This document shows positions 5,974 to 6,195 of a stretch of DNA of 6,195 nucleotides, one piece after another. The notes under the pieces are model-generated. The model ran no database searches. It had not been told where the DNA came from and saw only the letters and a program-made list of their open reading frames with translations. This DNA comes from Acidobacteriaceae bacterium. GTDB taxonomy: Bacteria; Acidobacteriota; Terriglobia; Terriglobales; Acidobacteriaceae. The position numbers and the translations under genes are program-made. The stretch lies in NCBI GenBank assembly GCA_003133425.1, contig PKXI01000110.1, positions 261-6,455 on the forward strand. The letters are read 5' to 3'. How positions within the stretch are numbered: position 1 is the stretch's first letter; each line of letters begins with the position of its first letter.

Positions 5974-6195
5974 GAGTACATCATTGACAGTTCGAAGAAG
6001 CGCGCATCCGGAGTCAGGCTCTGGAAGCTCCGCGGGGTGGTGATCTGTCCTCCGGTGCTGTCGATCGTAAAGTCGGTCGGCTGGGCAAGGGAGGGCGTGT
6101 TGAACAGGTTGAAAGCGTCCGCTCGGAACTGCAAGGTCTGCTCACGCTATACCTTGAAATTCTTGAAGACGGACTCGTTAATGCGCTCATAGCCG
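5967..6195 (-). pseudogene. C-terminus of TonB-dependent receptor, with in-frame TAG
   Basis: Reading leftward from the window edge, one frame gives GYERINESVFKNFKV, a TAG at 6149-6147, then REQTLQFRADAFNLFNTPSL and on to ELSMMYSF and a TGA at 5969-5967. FRADAFNLFNTP is the hallmark near the C-terminus of the large Oar-like TonB-dependent receptors of Acidobacteriota, and the terminal Phe is the usual last residue of an outer-membrane beta-barrel. Such receptors import large ligands, often saccharides, with energy from TonB. The family commonly reads FKNF-x-x-W-R-E-x here, so the TAG most likely replaces a Trp codon (TGG to TAG). The 59 codons after it remain open and family-like, so the change is recent or the TAG is sometimes read through. 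Losing the last strands and the terminal Phe should block barrel assembly. The rest of the gene lies outside the window, and a simple sequencing or assembly error cannot be ruled out. Confidence 0.8.

Noticed and set aside
110..6149. Reassignment of TAG to tryptophan
   Set aside because: The transposase remnant uses TAG as its final stop, and the intact genes use TGG for their many Trp residues. Two isolated TAG codons in a dead and a damaged gene are better explained by mutation.

Overview
The window looks like a piece of an Acidobacteriota genome. This rests on three things read by eye: the C-terminal block of a TonB-dependent, Oar-like outer-membrane receptor of the kind that is very abundant in that phylum, a secreted TPR protein next to it, and a secreted glycoside hydrolase family 31 enzyme. 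The phylum is an inference, since no marker gene is present. All recognisable genes lie on the minus strand, so the transcription order runs from the right edge to the left.

Layout from right to left. At 6195-5967 is the last ~75 codons of a TonB-dependent receptor, which enters from outside the window and is broken by an in-frame TAG. Two hairpins follow it (5973-5954 and 5924-5899); the second has an 11-bp perfect stem and a TTCG loop on the minus strand. At 5824-4316 is a TPR-repeat protein with an N-terminal export signal. A gap of about 260 bases holds a weak hairpin and a possible 33-codon ORF that ends right at the Shine-Dalgarno sequence of the next gene. At 4056-1675 is a complete GH31 alpha-glycosidase (alpha-xylosidase/alpha-glucosidase type) with a signal peptide and both catalytic aspartates. 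Just after its stop is a long imperfect stem (1665-1611).

The stretch 1674-1242 has no supported gene. It is rich in consecutive short stem-loops (1268-1492), whose most clearly structured members carry A-rich or GNRA loops when read on the plus strand. It may be a structured RNA or a palindromic repeat. At 1241-110 is the remnant of an insertion-sequence transposase (DDE, IS1380/IS4-like). It has a large internal deletion with a frame change and a later in-frame TAG, so it is a dead element. Positions 109-1 show nothing recognisable.

Taken together, the receptor, TPR protein and GH31 enzyme resemble a small saccharide-uptake and degradation locus: outer-membrane import, a periplasmic or envelope scaffold, and a periplasmic enzyme trimming alpha-linked sugars such as xyloglucan side chains. 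The damaged receptor and nearby dead IS suggest that part of the locus is decaying. I found no convincing new defence or mobile system. The most unexplained part is the stem-loop cluster at 1268-1492.
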